Positions 31,424-39,254 of a stretch of 42,181 bases of DNA are shown here, in pieces. The DNA is from DATADF01 sp046263155 (GTDB lineage Bacteria > Actinomycetota > CADDZG01 > WHSQ01): positions 1-42,181 of the forward strand of contig JBHELF010000001.1 of assembly GCA_046263155.1 (NCBI GenBank). Reading direction: 5' to 3'. The notes below the pieces were generated by a model that was not told the DNA's origin, did not search any database, and saw nothing but the letters and a program-made list of their open reading frames with translations. The translations under genes and the position numbers were made by a program. Numbering within the stretch: position 1 is the first letter of the stretch; the number at the start of each line of letters is the position of its first letter.

Positions 31424-32116
31424 TCACCCCGCGGCTCGTTTTTGGAGCAGGTCCGGCCGCTTGAGCAGCACCTGACTACCGCTCAATTCGAGGTATCCCC
31501 GCGCTTCGAAGTTCTTGAGAATCTGATTCACCGTAGGCCTGGATCCACCAACCATCCGCGCCAAATCCGTTTGGCTGACCTTCAGGTTTATGACGGCATC
31601 GGGTCCCGGTTCCTGGCCCTGCTCTTGCGCGAGGGACAGCAACTTCTTCGCGGTTCGGCCCGGCAGATCCAGAAACGCGAGGTCGGACATCTGCTCCAGC
31701 AGTCTGCGGAGCAGCGCCCCCAATGTCACGTAGAAGGTCTCCGACAATCCTTCATCGGAGCGCACCAGGTCCATGAACGTGGCCCTGGTCAGACAGAGCG
31801 CCGTCGTCGCCTCGAGCGTCTCGGCCGACGCGGATCGAGGGCCTTCATCGATGAGGGCCATCTCGCCGAAGGTGTCGCCGGGCTGCAGAGTAGCGAGAAC
31901 CATTTCCTTGCCTTCCTCTGAAGTGACGTAAACCTTGACGGCGCCCTCGGCCAGAATGAAGAGAGATTCGCCGGTGTCCCCTTGATGGAAGATGTGCTCG
32001 CGCCGTCGATAACGGCGGGCGATCGTCTTTGCGGCTATGCGTTCCAACGTTCCTCGGTCGAGCGCGCCGAACAGACGCGTGCGACCCAAAACTGAAACGG
32101 CTTCGGATTCCTTCAA
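31424..32116 (-). CDS. Crp/Fnr-family cyclic-nucleotide-responsive regulator
   Basis: A 230-residue transcription factor. The cyclic-nucleotide domain has HIFHQGDTGESLFIL and the phosphate cassette GEMALIDEGPRSAS (about 84-97), where E85, R94 and S95 match the cAMP-contacting residues of CRP. A long dimer helix precedes a winged HTH (VSQTDLARMVGGSRPTVNQI, about 180-199). The TTG at 32116 is chosen: it has GGGGGG 7 nt upstream and gives the normal family length; the frame upstream is not conserved-looking. It is divergent from the cyclase gene 128 nt away, which suggests a ligand-producer/receptor pair. Confidence 0.92.
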   Translation of the reverse strand: MKESEAVSVLGRTRLFGALDRGTLERIAAKTIARRYRRREHIFHQGDTGESLFILAEGAVKVYVTSEEGKEMVLATLQPGDTFGEMALIDEGPRSASAETLEATTALCLTRATFMDLVRSDEGLSETFYVTLGALLRRLLEQMSDLAFLDLPGRTAKKLLSLAQEQGQEPGPDAVINLKVSQTDLARMVGGSRPTVNQILKNFEARGYLELSGSQVLLKRPDLLQKRAAG

Positions 32117-32244
32117 GGTCGGGCCCCCCGAGGTCTGCTCGTCGAAAACCCTATTTGATCTGCCCTGGGCAATGCCGCTTCGGCTCCTTGCCCGGTCTTG
32201 GTCTGGACAGCCTCGCCACCTCACGGGAGACTGCACTAGGGGTA
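32117..32244. promoter_or_regulatory. Divergent regulatory region between crp-like and cyclase genes
   Basis: These 128 bases must hold both promoters. An 11-bp palindrome, TGCCCTGGGCA (32161-32171), lies near the centre and is a candidate operator. I do not see a canonical TGTGA-N6-TCACA CRP site. No confident -35/-10 pair can be assigned. Confidence 0.4.
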
Positions 32245-34074
32245 ATGCAAACCGGAACGGTAACTCTGCTGTTCACCGACCTCGTCGGCTCGACCGAGCT
32301 GCTTCAGCGGCTGGGCGAGGACGAGTTCGATGAGCTTCGCCGTGCCCATTTCCGGATCCTGCGGGCCACCGTCAGTGAGTTCGAAGGCCGCGAGGTGAAG
32401 AACCTCGGCGATGGCTTGATGGTCAGCTTCGACAGCGCGCTGAATGCAGTTGCCTGCGCGATCGCGATCCAGCAGGCCGTGGACCGCTACAACGCCGGAG
32501 CCCCTCCACACCGGCTCAGCATTCGAGTGGGTCTTCACCTTGGAGAGCCGTTTCGCGAGCAGGACGATTACTTCGGACAACCCGTGATCGTCGCGAAGCG
32601 CCTCTGCGACCGCGCTGCCGGGGGCCAGATTCTCGCCTCCGATCTGGTTCGCAGTGTCGTCGGCGGCCGCGGCAAGTACCGATTCAGAGATCTCGGGAGC
32701 CTCTCGCTCAAAGGAATCGACACTCCGTTGCCGGCTCAGGAGGTCGTGTGGGCCGGACCCCCAGGCGCGCAGGGGGTGACCGAGAGAGCACCTGCGCGCA
32801 TATCCGATCGGGCGGCTTATCGGCGGGGCTTGATGTGGTTCGCCGCCGCCGGAGGGTTAGTGGTCATCACAGTTGTCGCATATGTGGGGACGCGATCCAC
32901 GCCGCAGGCTCCGACCCGCAGCCCGCCGGCAACATCACAACAGGGTGCCGTTGAGCCGGCGGCGCTTACCTGGGAACGGATTTCTACTCCGGCCCTCGGG
33001 GGTGCCCTGGACCAGGCCGTGCTGCGCCTGACGGCCACCGCCGACGGTCTGGTCGCGGTCGGCTACGACACATCGTCCGGCGAGGCCGACGGAGCGGTGT
33101 GGACCTCGCCCGATGGAAGCGAGTGGGAGCGTCGGCAAAGCCGTGCCCTCGGTGGACCCGGCGCGCAGATGATGTACGGGGTTGTTGAGGGACCCGGCGG
33201 AATCGTCGCGGTGGGACAGGACACGTCCGGTGGCGATCTCGATGCCGCGGTCTGGACCTCGCCTGATGGCGAGCACTGGACGCGAATCGCTCATGACGAA
33301 ACGCTTTTCGGAGGACCCCGCGACCAGCTCATGAGTCGCATCGTCCGCGGGCCGGGAGGCCTGTTCGCCGTCGGCTACGACCAGTCCTTCGGCGATTTCG
33401 ACGCCGCGGTGTGGCGGTCACCGGACGGCATGCGATGGGCGCGCGTGAGCTCCAAATCGTTTCGATTGCCCGGCGATCAGCAGATGAAGAGCGTGACGCC
33501 CCGTGGGGACCGCGTGCTGATCGCCGTCGGATATGACGCGGCCGGCGGGGATGCCGATGCCGCCGTGTGGCGTTCTCGGGCGCATGAATGGCGTCGGCTC
33601 CAACTCGCCGAAACGATTGTGGGCGGCGATGGAATCCAAGAGATGATCAGTGTGACTCTGGGACCCGAGGGATTTGTGGCGGCCGGCCGCGATGAGAGCT
33701 TCGGTGACGCGGACAGCGCGATCTGGGCCTCCAAGGATGGCTTGCGATGGAAGCGCGTCCTGCACGACGCCGAGGTTTTCGGGGGCGTGGGGCACCAGAC
33801 CATCCAGGGAATCCGGGGCGGATCCAGCGGGCTAGTCGCGGTGGGATCGGATGGATTCGGCGGGGGACTGGATGGCGCCGTGTGGACTTCACGCGATGGC
33901 AAGGTCTGGGCGAGAGTTCAGAGCCAGGTGAATGAAGCCATCTTCGGAGGCGACGGGATCCAAAACATCAAGACCGTCGTCATCACAGAGCAGGCAATCG
34001 TCGCAGCCGGCTGGATCACCGATCCCAACGGTGATTTCGACGCGGCGATCTGGCTTGCACCGCTGCCGGTTTAG
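32245..34074 (+). CDS. Class III nucleotidyl cyclase with a transmembrane helix and a seven-repeat extracytoplasmic propeller
   Basis: A 609-residue protein. Residues 1-170 are a class III cyclase domain: metal-binding D12 (LLFTDLVGST) and D56 (NLGDGLMV), adenine-type K52, and R119 in VAKRLCDRA. The usual transition-state Asn is replaced by I115 (PVIVAKR), as in a group of actinobacterial cyclase-like proteins, so activity is not assured. A single helix (about 197-214) is followed by a Pro/Thr linker and seven repeats from about residue 240, each with the pattern VAVGYD....G..DAAVW.S.DG..W. Seven repeats fit a beta-propeller outside the membrane that could sense a ligand. The ATG at 32245 has AGGGG just upstream. 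It is divergent from the Crp-like gene. Confidence 0.88.
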   Translation: MQTGTVTLLFTDLVGSTELLQRLGEDEFDELRRAHFRILRATVSEFEGREVKNLGDGLMVSFDSALNAVACAIAIQQAVDRYNAGAPPHRLSIRVGLHLGEPFREQDDYFGQPVIVAKRLCDRAAGGQILASDLVRSVVGGRGKYRFRDLGSLSLKGIDTPLPAQEVVWAGPPGAQGVTERAPARISDRAAYRRGLMWFAAAGGLVVITVVAYVGTRSTPQAPTRSPPATSQQGAVEPAALTWERISTPALGGALDQAVLRLTATADGLVAVGYDTSSGEADGAVWTSPDGSEWERRQSRALGGPGAQMMYGVVEGPGGIVAVGQDTSGGDLDAAVWTSPDGEHWTRIAHDETLFGGPRDQLMSRIVRGPGGLFAVGYDQSFGDFDAAVWRSPDGMRWARVSSKSFRLPGDQQMKSVTPRGDRVLIAVGYDAAGGDADAAVWRSRAHEWRRLQLAETIVGGDGIQEMISVTLGPEGFVAAGRDESFGDADSAIWASKDGLRWKRVLHDAEVFGGVGHQTIQGIRGGSSGLVAVGSDGFGGGLDGAVWTSRDGKVWARVQSQVNEAIFGGDGIQNIKTVVITEQAIVAAGWITDPNGDFDAAIWLAPLPV

Positions 34075-34111
34075 CGGCTGCTCCTTCGATTGCTGAATCG
34101 CCCGCGCGGCA

Positions 34112-35182
34112 TCAGCAGGTCCTCGCAGTGTCCTCTGATACATCTGGCGTGACCCTGGCTGTGGAGCTGGGTCCGTTGCCGCCATTGATGCGCGGCCATC
34201 CGTCGCGCCAGCCGATGCGATCGAGCATCAAGTATCGAAATCCGGAGTCCTCATTCGCATCCATCGCGTGATAAAGCATCCAGCAGACGCCCGCCGCGTC
34301 CGGAATGGTCGAGATGTGCCCCGGCGCCTTGAATTCCTCGTTCGCTTCCACGATGGGATTGCCCCTGTACTTCTTGAACGGCCCGCCTCTCGACGTGCTC
34401 CGCGCGACAAGCACGGCGTAGTGCGCTTTGGCGTAGCAGCAGCGATCTCCCGAATAGAACAAGTAGTAGTGGTCCTTACGATGGACGATCCAGCTCGCCT
34501 CTATGAGGCCTTCGTAGGCACGCCGTGATGGATAGAGAACCTCGGTCGATTCACCGACCAGGCTGAACCCATCGGGGGCGAGCTGCTGCATGCGCAACGG
34601 CTCACCCGCCGAGCCCCAGTAGATAAACAGCTTGCCGCCCTTGGTGCGAAGCACGAATGGATCGATCGTCGTGTACCGGGGACCGGTCATGAGCGGACGC
34701 CTCTTCGCAGTCCATGGCCCCTCCGGGTGCTCCGCAGTTGCGACGCCGATGCCCATCGTTCGTGTCCGCGCACTGCGAGCGGCGAAGTACAAGTAGTACT
34801 TGCCATCGTGTCGTAGAACGTGGGGGGCCCAGGTGTCTGCGTCCTCGCCTCTGAGCGCCCAGTCGGGAAGAACCGGAAAGGCATCCCCAACCAGCGACCA
34901 TTCGAATAGGTCGGACGATTGCAGGATCGGGATATTCACCTTCGTGTTGTCGTAGAAGCTCTGTGTTGTGAACGCGTAGAAGGTTCCATCTGCGGATCGG
35001 ATCACCGATGGATCCGGGGCGTTGTGCCGATATACCGGATTGGTATAGCCCGGTGTTTGGGCGAGCTCCGGACCGGAGGCGGCCAGCACCGGCATCAAGC
35101 TGTTGCTGATGAGGCCTGCCGATAGAAGAACCATTGCCACGAGTCTCAATAAGTTCACCAATCCTGGGTTAGTAAGGTTCAT
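34112..35182 (-). CDS. Secreted glycoside hydrolase family 43-like protein
   Basis: An exported protein of 356 residues with a signal peptide (LLRLVAMVLLSAGLISNSLM, cleavage near VLA-ASG). The five-bladed GH43-type fold is indicated by APDPSVIR (catalytic base Asp), TTIDPFVLR (second Asp) and YEGLIEASWIVHR (acid Glu), with WAPHVLRHDGKYYLYFAA and YLFYSGD in between. Known members act on arabinose- or xylose-containing polysaccharides; the actual substrate is unknown. The ATG at 35182 is preferred because the signal peptide starts there; an ATG at 35221 would add 13 residues. It ends 37 nt from the cyclase gene (convergent) and starts 50 nt after the first RTX gene, so it may share that transcript. 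Confidence 0.85.
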   Translation of the reverse strand: MNLTNPGLVNLLRLVAMVLLSAGLISNSLMPVLAASGPELAQTPGYTNPVYRHNAPDPSVIRSADGTFYAFTTQSFYDNTKVNIPILQSSDLFEWSLVGDAFPVLPDWALRGEDADTWAPHVLRHDGKYYLYFAARSARTRTMGIGVATAEHPEGPWTAKRRPLMTGPRYTTIDPFVLRTKGGKLFIYWGSAGEPLRMQQLAPDGFSLVGESTEVLYPSRRAYEGLIEASWIVHRKDHYYLFYSGDRCCYAKAHYAVLVARSTSRGGPFKKYRGNPIVEANEEFKAPGHISTIPDAAGVCWMLYHAMDANEDSGFRYLMLDRIGWRDGWPRINGGNGPSSTARVTPDVSEDTARTC

Positions 35183-35232
35183 CCCCACGACGCAAGGGAG
35201 GCTCCGACTCCAGCCACCCATATGCCCAGAAG

Positions 35233-36258
35233 CTATTCGCAGTTCTGAGTGCTCTCACCGTTGATGCAGCTGTCTGCGTCGGGGCCCCCGTCGAGGATGT
35301 CGTTGTCCGGACCTCCGTCGAGGGCGTCGTCTCCGGCTCCCCCTTGAAGCTGATCGACACCGGGCCCACCATTCAGTGTGTCGTTTCCTAGACCGGCGTC
35401 AATGAAATCCGCCCCACCTTCTCCTGAGATCGTGTCATGGCCTGAGGCTGAGCCAGCCGCGAAATTCTCACGGAAGGCATTGTCGGCGGCGTCGCCTGTC
35501 AGGACATCATCGAACTGAGAGCCAATAATGTTCTCCAAACCTGTGAGCGTGTCGGTGCCATCGCCCGTGGCCTCACCAGTCGTGAGATTCACGTCCACGG
35601 GGCCCGGCGCGTTTACGTAGTCAACAAGATCGTCGTCTCCAGAACCACCGTCGAGGACGTCGTCGTTAGCGCCTCCCTCGAGGACGTCATGTCGTCCTGA
35701 ACCTCCATCGAGCCGATCATCTCCGGGGCCCCCCGACAACAGATCGACCTGACCGTCGCCCCCTAGAAGAACATCGTTGCCATCCTCACCAATGATCGAG
35801 TCGAAGTGTCCTTTGCCACCGTCAAGTCGATCATTGCCGCGGCCACCGGCGAGGCGGTCCTCGGAAACGCCTTGGTCAGTGATCCTGTCGTCCCCTGGCC
35901 CGCCGATCAGCTGGTCGGGGTGGTCGCCGCCTTCAAGGACGTCATTGCCGGAGCGACCGAACAGCGCGTCCCACCCACGGTACCCATAGAGCTCATCCGA
36001 CCCCTCGCCGCCGATCAGTGTGTCGTATCCCCTTCCGCCACAGATGATGTCGTTGCCGTCGAGCCCGTTGATACGGTCGCTACCTGCAAGTCCGCTGATC
36101 ACATCGGCACGCGGCGTCCCCTTCAGCTCGTCATAGCCATTGGTGCCGACGATCGTCGGCTCTCTGCCGCCACAATCGGGCACTGCGAGTGCAGGGGACC
36201 AGAGCCACCCAGTCGCAAGGAAACCCGCTATACCGATTGCTAGCAATCGACTCAACAT
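35233..36258 (-). CDS. RTX-like calcium-binding secreted protein, copy 1
   Basis: 341 residues: signal peptide (cleavage near SPALA), the block DCGGREPTIVGTNGYDELKG, then many GGxGxDxUx calcium-binding nonapeptides (for example LAGGRGNDRLDGGKG and LSGGPGDDRLDGGSG). A non-repeat segment (GPVDVNLTTGEATGDGTDTL) precedes further repeats and a C-terminal CINGESTQNCE tail. RTX nonapeptides fold into a beta-roll when they bind calcium outside the cell. Its signal peptide is the most diverged of the four copies. It starts 59 nt after copy 2 and lacks the conserved upstream block, so it probably depends on read-through from copy 2. No enzyme domain is seen; it could be structural or adhesive. Confidence 0.9.
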   Translation of the reverse strand: MLSRLLAIGIAGFLATGWLWSPALAVPDCGGREPTIVGTNGYDELKGTPRADVISGLAGSDRINGLDGNDIICGGRGYDTLIGGEGSDELYGYRGWDALFGRSGNDVLEGGDHPDQLIGGPGDDRITDQGVSEDRLAGGRGNDRLDGGKGHFDSIIGEDGNDVLLGGDGQVDLLSGGPGDDRLDGGSGRHDVLEGGANDDVLDGGSGDDDLVDYVNAPGPVDVNLTTGEATGDGTDTLTGLENIIGSQFDDVLTGDAADNAFRENFAAGSASGHDTISGEGGADFIDAGLGNDTLNGGPGVDQLQGGAGDDALDGGPDNDILDGGPDADSCINGESTQNCE

Positions 36259-36280
36259 GTCCCTGCTCCTTTAGACACGA

Positions 36281-36303
36281 AGGAGGGCCTCGCCGGCCCT
36301 CCT
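36281..36303 (-). terminator. 9-bp perfect hairpin between RTX copies 2 and 1
   Basis: AGGAGGGCC (36281-36289) pairs perfectly with 36295-36303 around a 5-nt loop, 14 nt after the stop of copy 2. There is no T-tract on the minus strand, so it may stabilise the 3' end or attenuate expression of copy 1 rather than terminate fully. Confidence 0.4.
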
Positions 36304-36317
36304 CTCGGTTGACCTGA

Positions 36318-37343
36318 CTATTCGCAGTTCTGAGTGCTCTCACCGTTAGTGCACGTGTCCGTACCTTCGCCCCCGTCCAGGGTGTCGTTGTCTGCACCAC
36401 CGTCAAGGGAATCGTTCCCCTCGTGACCCTCGATGTCATCGGTCCCCGCGCCACCGGTGAGCGTGTCGTCTCCTTGGCCACCGACGATGTGATCGGCGCC
36501 AGCCTCTCCAGAGATTGTGTCGTTTCCGGATAGGGATTCGAAGTAGCCCTCGAAAAAGACGTTGGCTCCCGCGTCCCCGGTGAGGACGTCGTTGAACTTT
36601 GACCCAGCGATGTTCTCGAACTCGCTAAGTGTGTCGGTGCCTTCACCGGTGGCCCGTCCGGTCGTAAGGTTCACGTCCACGGGGCCTGCGGCTCCTGCGT
36701 AGAAAACGAGGTCCCGCACGCCAGCGCCCCCGTCCAGCGTGTCATCGTCTTGTCCCCCGCTGAGGAAGTCATCGTCGCCGAGGCCCCCGTCCAGCCGGTC
36801 ATCCCCCGGACCGCCGAAGAGTTGATCGCCCATCCCGTCGCCGCCGATGAGGACATCGTTGCCATCCTCACCGATGAGGGAATCGCCCGAACCCTTGCCC
36901 CCGTCCAGACGGTCGTTTCCGCGGCCTCCGGCCAAGCGATCGTACGAGTTTCCTTTATCGGAGATCCGGTCATCGCCTGGCCCCCCGATCAGATAGTCGA
37001 ACGATTGGCCTTCTCCGCCCTCCAGGACGTCGTTGCCGGAACGGCCAAAGACTCGGTCGTTCCCGAAATAGCCATACAGCTCGTCACTGCCGGCAGCACC
37101 GATCAGAGTGTCGTTCCCTTCGCCACCGCAGATAACGTCGTTGCCGTCGAGTCCGTTGATGCGGTCGTTCCCGCCGAGCCCACTGATCACGTCCGCACGC
37201 GCCGTTCCCTTTAGCTCGTCGTTCCCATTTGTCCCCACGATCGTCGGTTCTCTGCCAACGCAGTCGGGGACGGCAAGAGACGGCGTCGCGAACAGACCAA
37301 CCAGAAATAGCGCCACCAACGAAGCCGCTGCAAATCGCTTCAT
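36318..37343 (-). CDS. RTX-like calcium-binding secreted protein, copy 2
   Basis: 341 residues with the signal peptide MKRFAAASLVALFLVGLFAT (cleavage near PSLA), Cys28 in DCVGREPTIVGTNGNDELKG, the run of GGxGxD nonapeptides (LIGGPGDDRISDKG, LFGGPGDDRLDGGLG), the segment GPVDVNLTTGRATGEGTDTL and a CTNGESTQNCE tail. Its second half is most like that of copy 3. GAGGAGGATCGAC precedes the ATG as a ribosome site, and the conserved block at 37372-37457 supplies its regulatory region. Confidence 0.92.
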   Translation of the reverse strand: MKRFAAASLVALFLVGLFATPSLAVPDCVGREPTIVGTNGNDELKGTARADVISGLGGNDRINGLDGNDVICGGEGNDTLIGAAGSDELYGYFGNDRVFGRSGNDVLEGGEGQSFDYLIGGPGDDRISDKGNSYDRLAGGRGNDRLDGGKGSGDSLIGEDGNDVLIGGDGMGDQLFGGPGDDRLDGGLGDDDFLSGGQDDDTLDGGAGVRDLVFYAGAAGPVDVNLTTGRATGEGTDTLSEFENIAGSKFNDVLTGDAGANVFFEGYFESLSGNDTISGEAGADHIVGGQGDDTLTGGAGTDDIEGHEGNDSLDGGADNDTLDGGEGTDTCTNGESTQNCE

Positions 37344-37371
37344 GTCGATCCTCCTCCTGTACAGGTGAGCC

Positions 37372-37457
37372 TGGTGCTCACCCTTGAAGCGACGCTAACG
37401 ATCACAACCTCGAAGCTCTGTCAGCAACCCGACACATTGCGTGTCTAGCGCACAACA
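37372..37457 (-). promoter_or_regulatory. Conserved upstream block of RTX copy 2
   Basis: About 86 bases shared with the regions upstream of copies 3 and 4. In minus-strand order it has a dyad TGTG-N7-CAC (37440-37454, one arm mismatched here), then CTGACA (37424-37419), then TTAGCGTCGCTT and GGTGAGCACC. The dyad centre is about 104 nt before the ATG. A promoter is likely but its -10/-35 elements are not clear. Confidence 0.55.
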
Positions 37458-37534
37458 CTTGGCACGCGAGCGAAAAAAGAAATTCGTGCGAACTCTGCAT
37501 TCATATGGCGAGGTAAAGAGAATTTTCGTGCGAG

Positions 37535-37755
37535 TTATGGACAGCTCGCGCCGGCGCAGCGGCTATCTTCACGAAGCCGATCTGCCCAACCGGAATCCGG
37601 GCGCGTGAGCGGGTTTTGGCGCTGCCAGGGATGGGCTTCGAGTCGGAGAACTCGCGGAAGATCACATCTCCAGCCCGCCGTCGTAGTACTCGGTGTTTCG
37701 GTGTACTGCGGCCGCCCGGGGTCTACCGTCAGTGCTCAGCGCGGAATCGTGGGCG
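37535..37755 (-). pseudogene. Decayed 3' end of a sulfatase gene
   Basis: These about 220 bases align with the last 220 bases of the intact sulfatase (40423-40630), including the TAA stop, the GACAGCTCGCGCCGGCGCAG block and the GGAAGATCACATC block. Frameshifts and a stop break the frame; pieces of protein such as NTEYYDGG and REF remain. It stands in the same position relative to RTX copy 2 as the intact sulfatase does relative to copy 4, so a sulfatase-RTX unit was duplicated and the enzyme copy decayed. The rest of the 515-nt gap 37344-37858 holds the RTX promoter block and a hairpin. Confidence 0.8.
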
Positions 37756-37817
37756 GGTGGGAATCTATCGTCGGACGATTGAAGGATCAGATGTTCACAT
37801 TCCTCACTCTTGGCAAG

Positions 37818-37850
37818 GCAAAGGCGGACCATCTCAAGGCCCTCCTTTGC
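37818..37850 (-). terminator. Long hairpin after RTX copy 3
   Basis: Arms 37818-37830 and 37838-37850 pair over 13 positions with one mismatch and one G-T pair, with a 7-nt loop. It begins 9 nt after the stop of copy 3. One arm shares AGGAGGGCC with the hairpin after copy 2. No T-tract follows. Confidence 0.45.
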
Positions 37851-37858
37851 TTCCTTCT

Positions 37859-38884
37859 TTACTCGCAATTTTGGGTGCTCTCGCCGTTGATGCAATTGTC
37901 AATGTCGGGGCCGCCGTCCAGGACGTCGTTGTCGGCACCGCCATCGAGCGAGTCATTCCCAGTGAGACCGTAGATCTCGTCGGTTCCTGCTCCCCCTGAG
38001 AGGGTGTCCTCGCCTTGCCCACCAATGATCCGATCGGCGCCCGCCTCCCCTGAGATCGTGTCATTGCCCGATGCCTCTTGGTAATAGCCATCGAGCAGCG
38101 CGTTCGCCCCCGCGTCGCCAGTCAGAACATCGTCAAAGTTGGACCCGGCGATGTTCTCCAAGCCCGCCAGAGTGTCGATGCCATCTCCGGTGGCCCGGCC
38201 GGTCGTCAGGTTGACATCAACCGGCCCTGCAGCTTCGCCATAATTAGCGAGGTCATTGAGACCCGGGCCACCGTCGAGGCTGTCATCGTCTTGCCCTCCG
38301 TCCACCAGGTCATGGTCGCCGGCGCCACCATCCAACCGATCGTCGCCAGGCCCTCCGAAGAGTCCATCCGAAGGTCCATCACCGCCGAGTAAGACGTCGT
38401 TCCCACCCTCACCAATGATGTAGTCGTAACCCCCCTTGCCGCCATCGAGCCGGTCGTTTCCCCGTCCACCAGCCAATCGATCTCCCGAGTTGCCCTTGTC
38501 GCTGATGCGGTCATCGCCAGGGCCGCCTATGAGGTGATCGAACGCCTCGCCCTCTCCACCTTCGAGCAGATCATTGCCCGAGCGGCCGAAGAGCCTGTCC
38601 TCGCCGAAATATCCGTACAGCTCATCCGAGCCCTCGGCGCCGATCAGCGTGTCGTTGCCCTCGCCGCCACAAATGATGTCGTTCCCGTCAAGACCGTTGA
38701 TGCGGTCGTGGCCGCCGAGCCCGCTGATCACGTCTGCACGTGGCGTTCCCTTGAGCTCGTCGTTGCCGTTGGTTCCGACGATCGTCGGCTCCTTCCCGAC
38801 ACAGTCTGGTACGGCGAGAGACGGCGTCGCGAAGAGACCCACGATGAACAGAGCCACCAACGCAGCAGCTACAAATCGCTTCAT
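37859..38884 (-). CDS. RTX-like calcium-binding secreted protein, copy 3
   Basis: 341 residues with signal peptide MKRFVAAALVALFIVGLFAT, DCVGKEPTIVGTNGNDELKG, nonapeptides such as LIGGPGDDRISDKGNSGD and LFGGPGDDRLDGGAGD, the segment GPVDVNLTTGRATGDGIDTL and a CINGESTQNCE tail. Residues about 20-148 are nearly identical to copy 4 (one substitution seen, in GAEGSDEL), but the second half is closer to copy 2. AGGAGAAGCGAC before the ATG is the ribosome site. Confidence 0.92.
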   Translation of the reverse strand: MKRFVAAALVALFIVGLFATPSLAVPDCVGKEPTIVGTNGNDELKGTPRADVISGLGGHDRINGLDGNDIICGGEGNDTLIGAEGSDELYGYFGEDRLFGRSGNDLLEGGEGEAFDHLIGGPGDDRISDKGNSGDRLAGGRGNDRLDGGKGGYDYIIGEGGNDVLLGGDGPSDGLFGGPGDDRLDGGAGDHDLVDGGQDDDSLDGGPGLNDLANYGEAAGPVDVNLTTGRATGDGIDTLAGLENIAGSNFDDVLTGDAGANALLDGYYQEASGNDTISGEAGADRIIGGQGEDTLSGGAGTDEIYGLTGNDSLDGGADNDVLDGGPDIDNCINGESTQNCE

Positions 38885-38911
38885 GTCGCTTCTCCTCTGT
38901 GCAGGCGAGCC

Positions 38912-38997
38912 CTGTGCTCACCGTTAAAGCGACGCTAGCGATCGCGACCTCGATAATCTGTCAGGAAAAGGACAAATTCTGTGTACGCGTCACAACA
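38912..38997 (-). promoter_or_regulatory. Conserved upstream block of RTX copy 3
   Basis: Shares the elements seen upstream of copies 2 and 4. The dyad is perfect here, TGTG-N7-CACA at 38980-38994, centred about 103 nt before the ATG. CTGACA and TAGCGTCGCTT follow in transcription order. Confidence 0.55.
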
Positions 38998-39059
38998 GTT
39001 CGGGATGGCAGCCGGTCATCGCCACCAAAGCACTGATCGCATCCGCACTCGGGTTCCCT

Positions 39060-39193
39060 CATTCGTCGTTGGCCTTCGTCCGACGATCGTCGGTTCTCTA
39101 CCTACGCAATCAGCGACGGCGTGAGCGGGCGCTCCTAACAAAACTGAACACGAGGACACAGGCCAAGCCGATTCCAAAGAGTGGCTTCACCAT
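39060..39193 (-). pseudogene. Decayed 5' end of an RTX gene
   Basis: On the minus strand an ATG at 39193 begins a signal-peptide-like stretch (MVKPLFGIGLACVLVFSF) that runs into a stop. In another frame DCVGREPTIVG is still legible before similarity is lost. This matches the start of the intact copies, so it is the remnant of a fifth RTX gene. The 370-nt gap 38885-39254 otherwise holds the copy 3 regulatory block and a weak 6-bp hairpin (39226-39250) just after copy 4. Confidence 0.7.
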
Positions 39194-39254
39194 GTGCCTG
39201 CTCTCACGATGCGAGATGTGGGCCGCGGCCAACCCCTGCTTTCGTGGCCGTTGA

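Noticed and set aside
32029..32244. Upstream extension of the cyclase gene
   Set aside because: It overlaps the start of the divergent Crp-like gene; the cyclase domain begins at the ATG at 32245.
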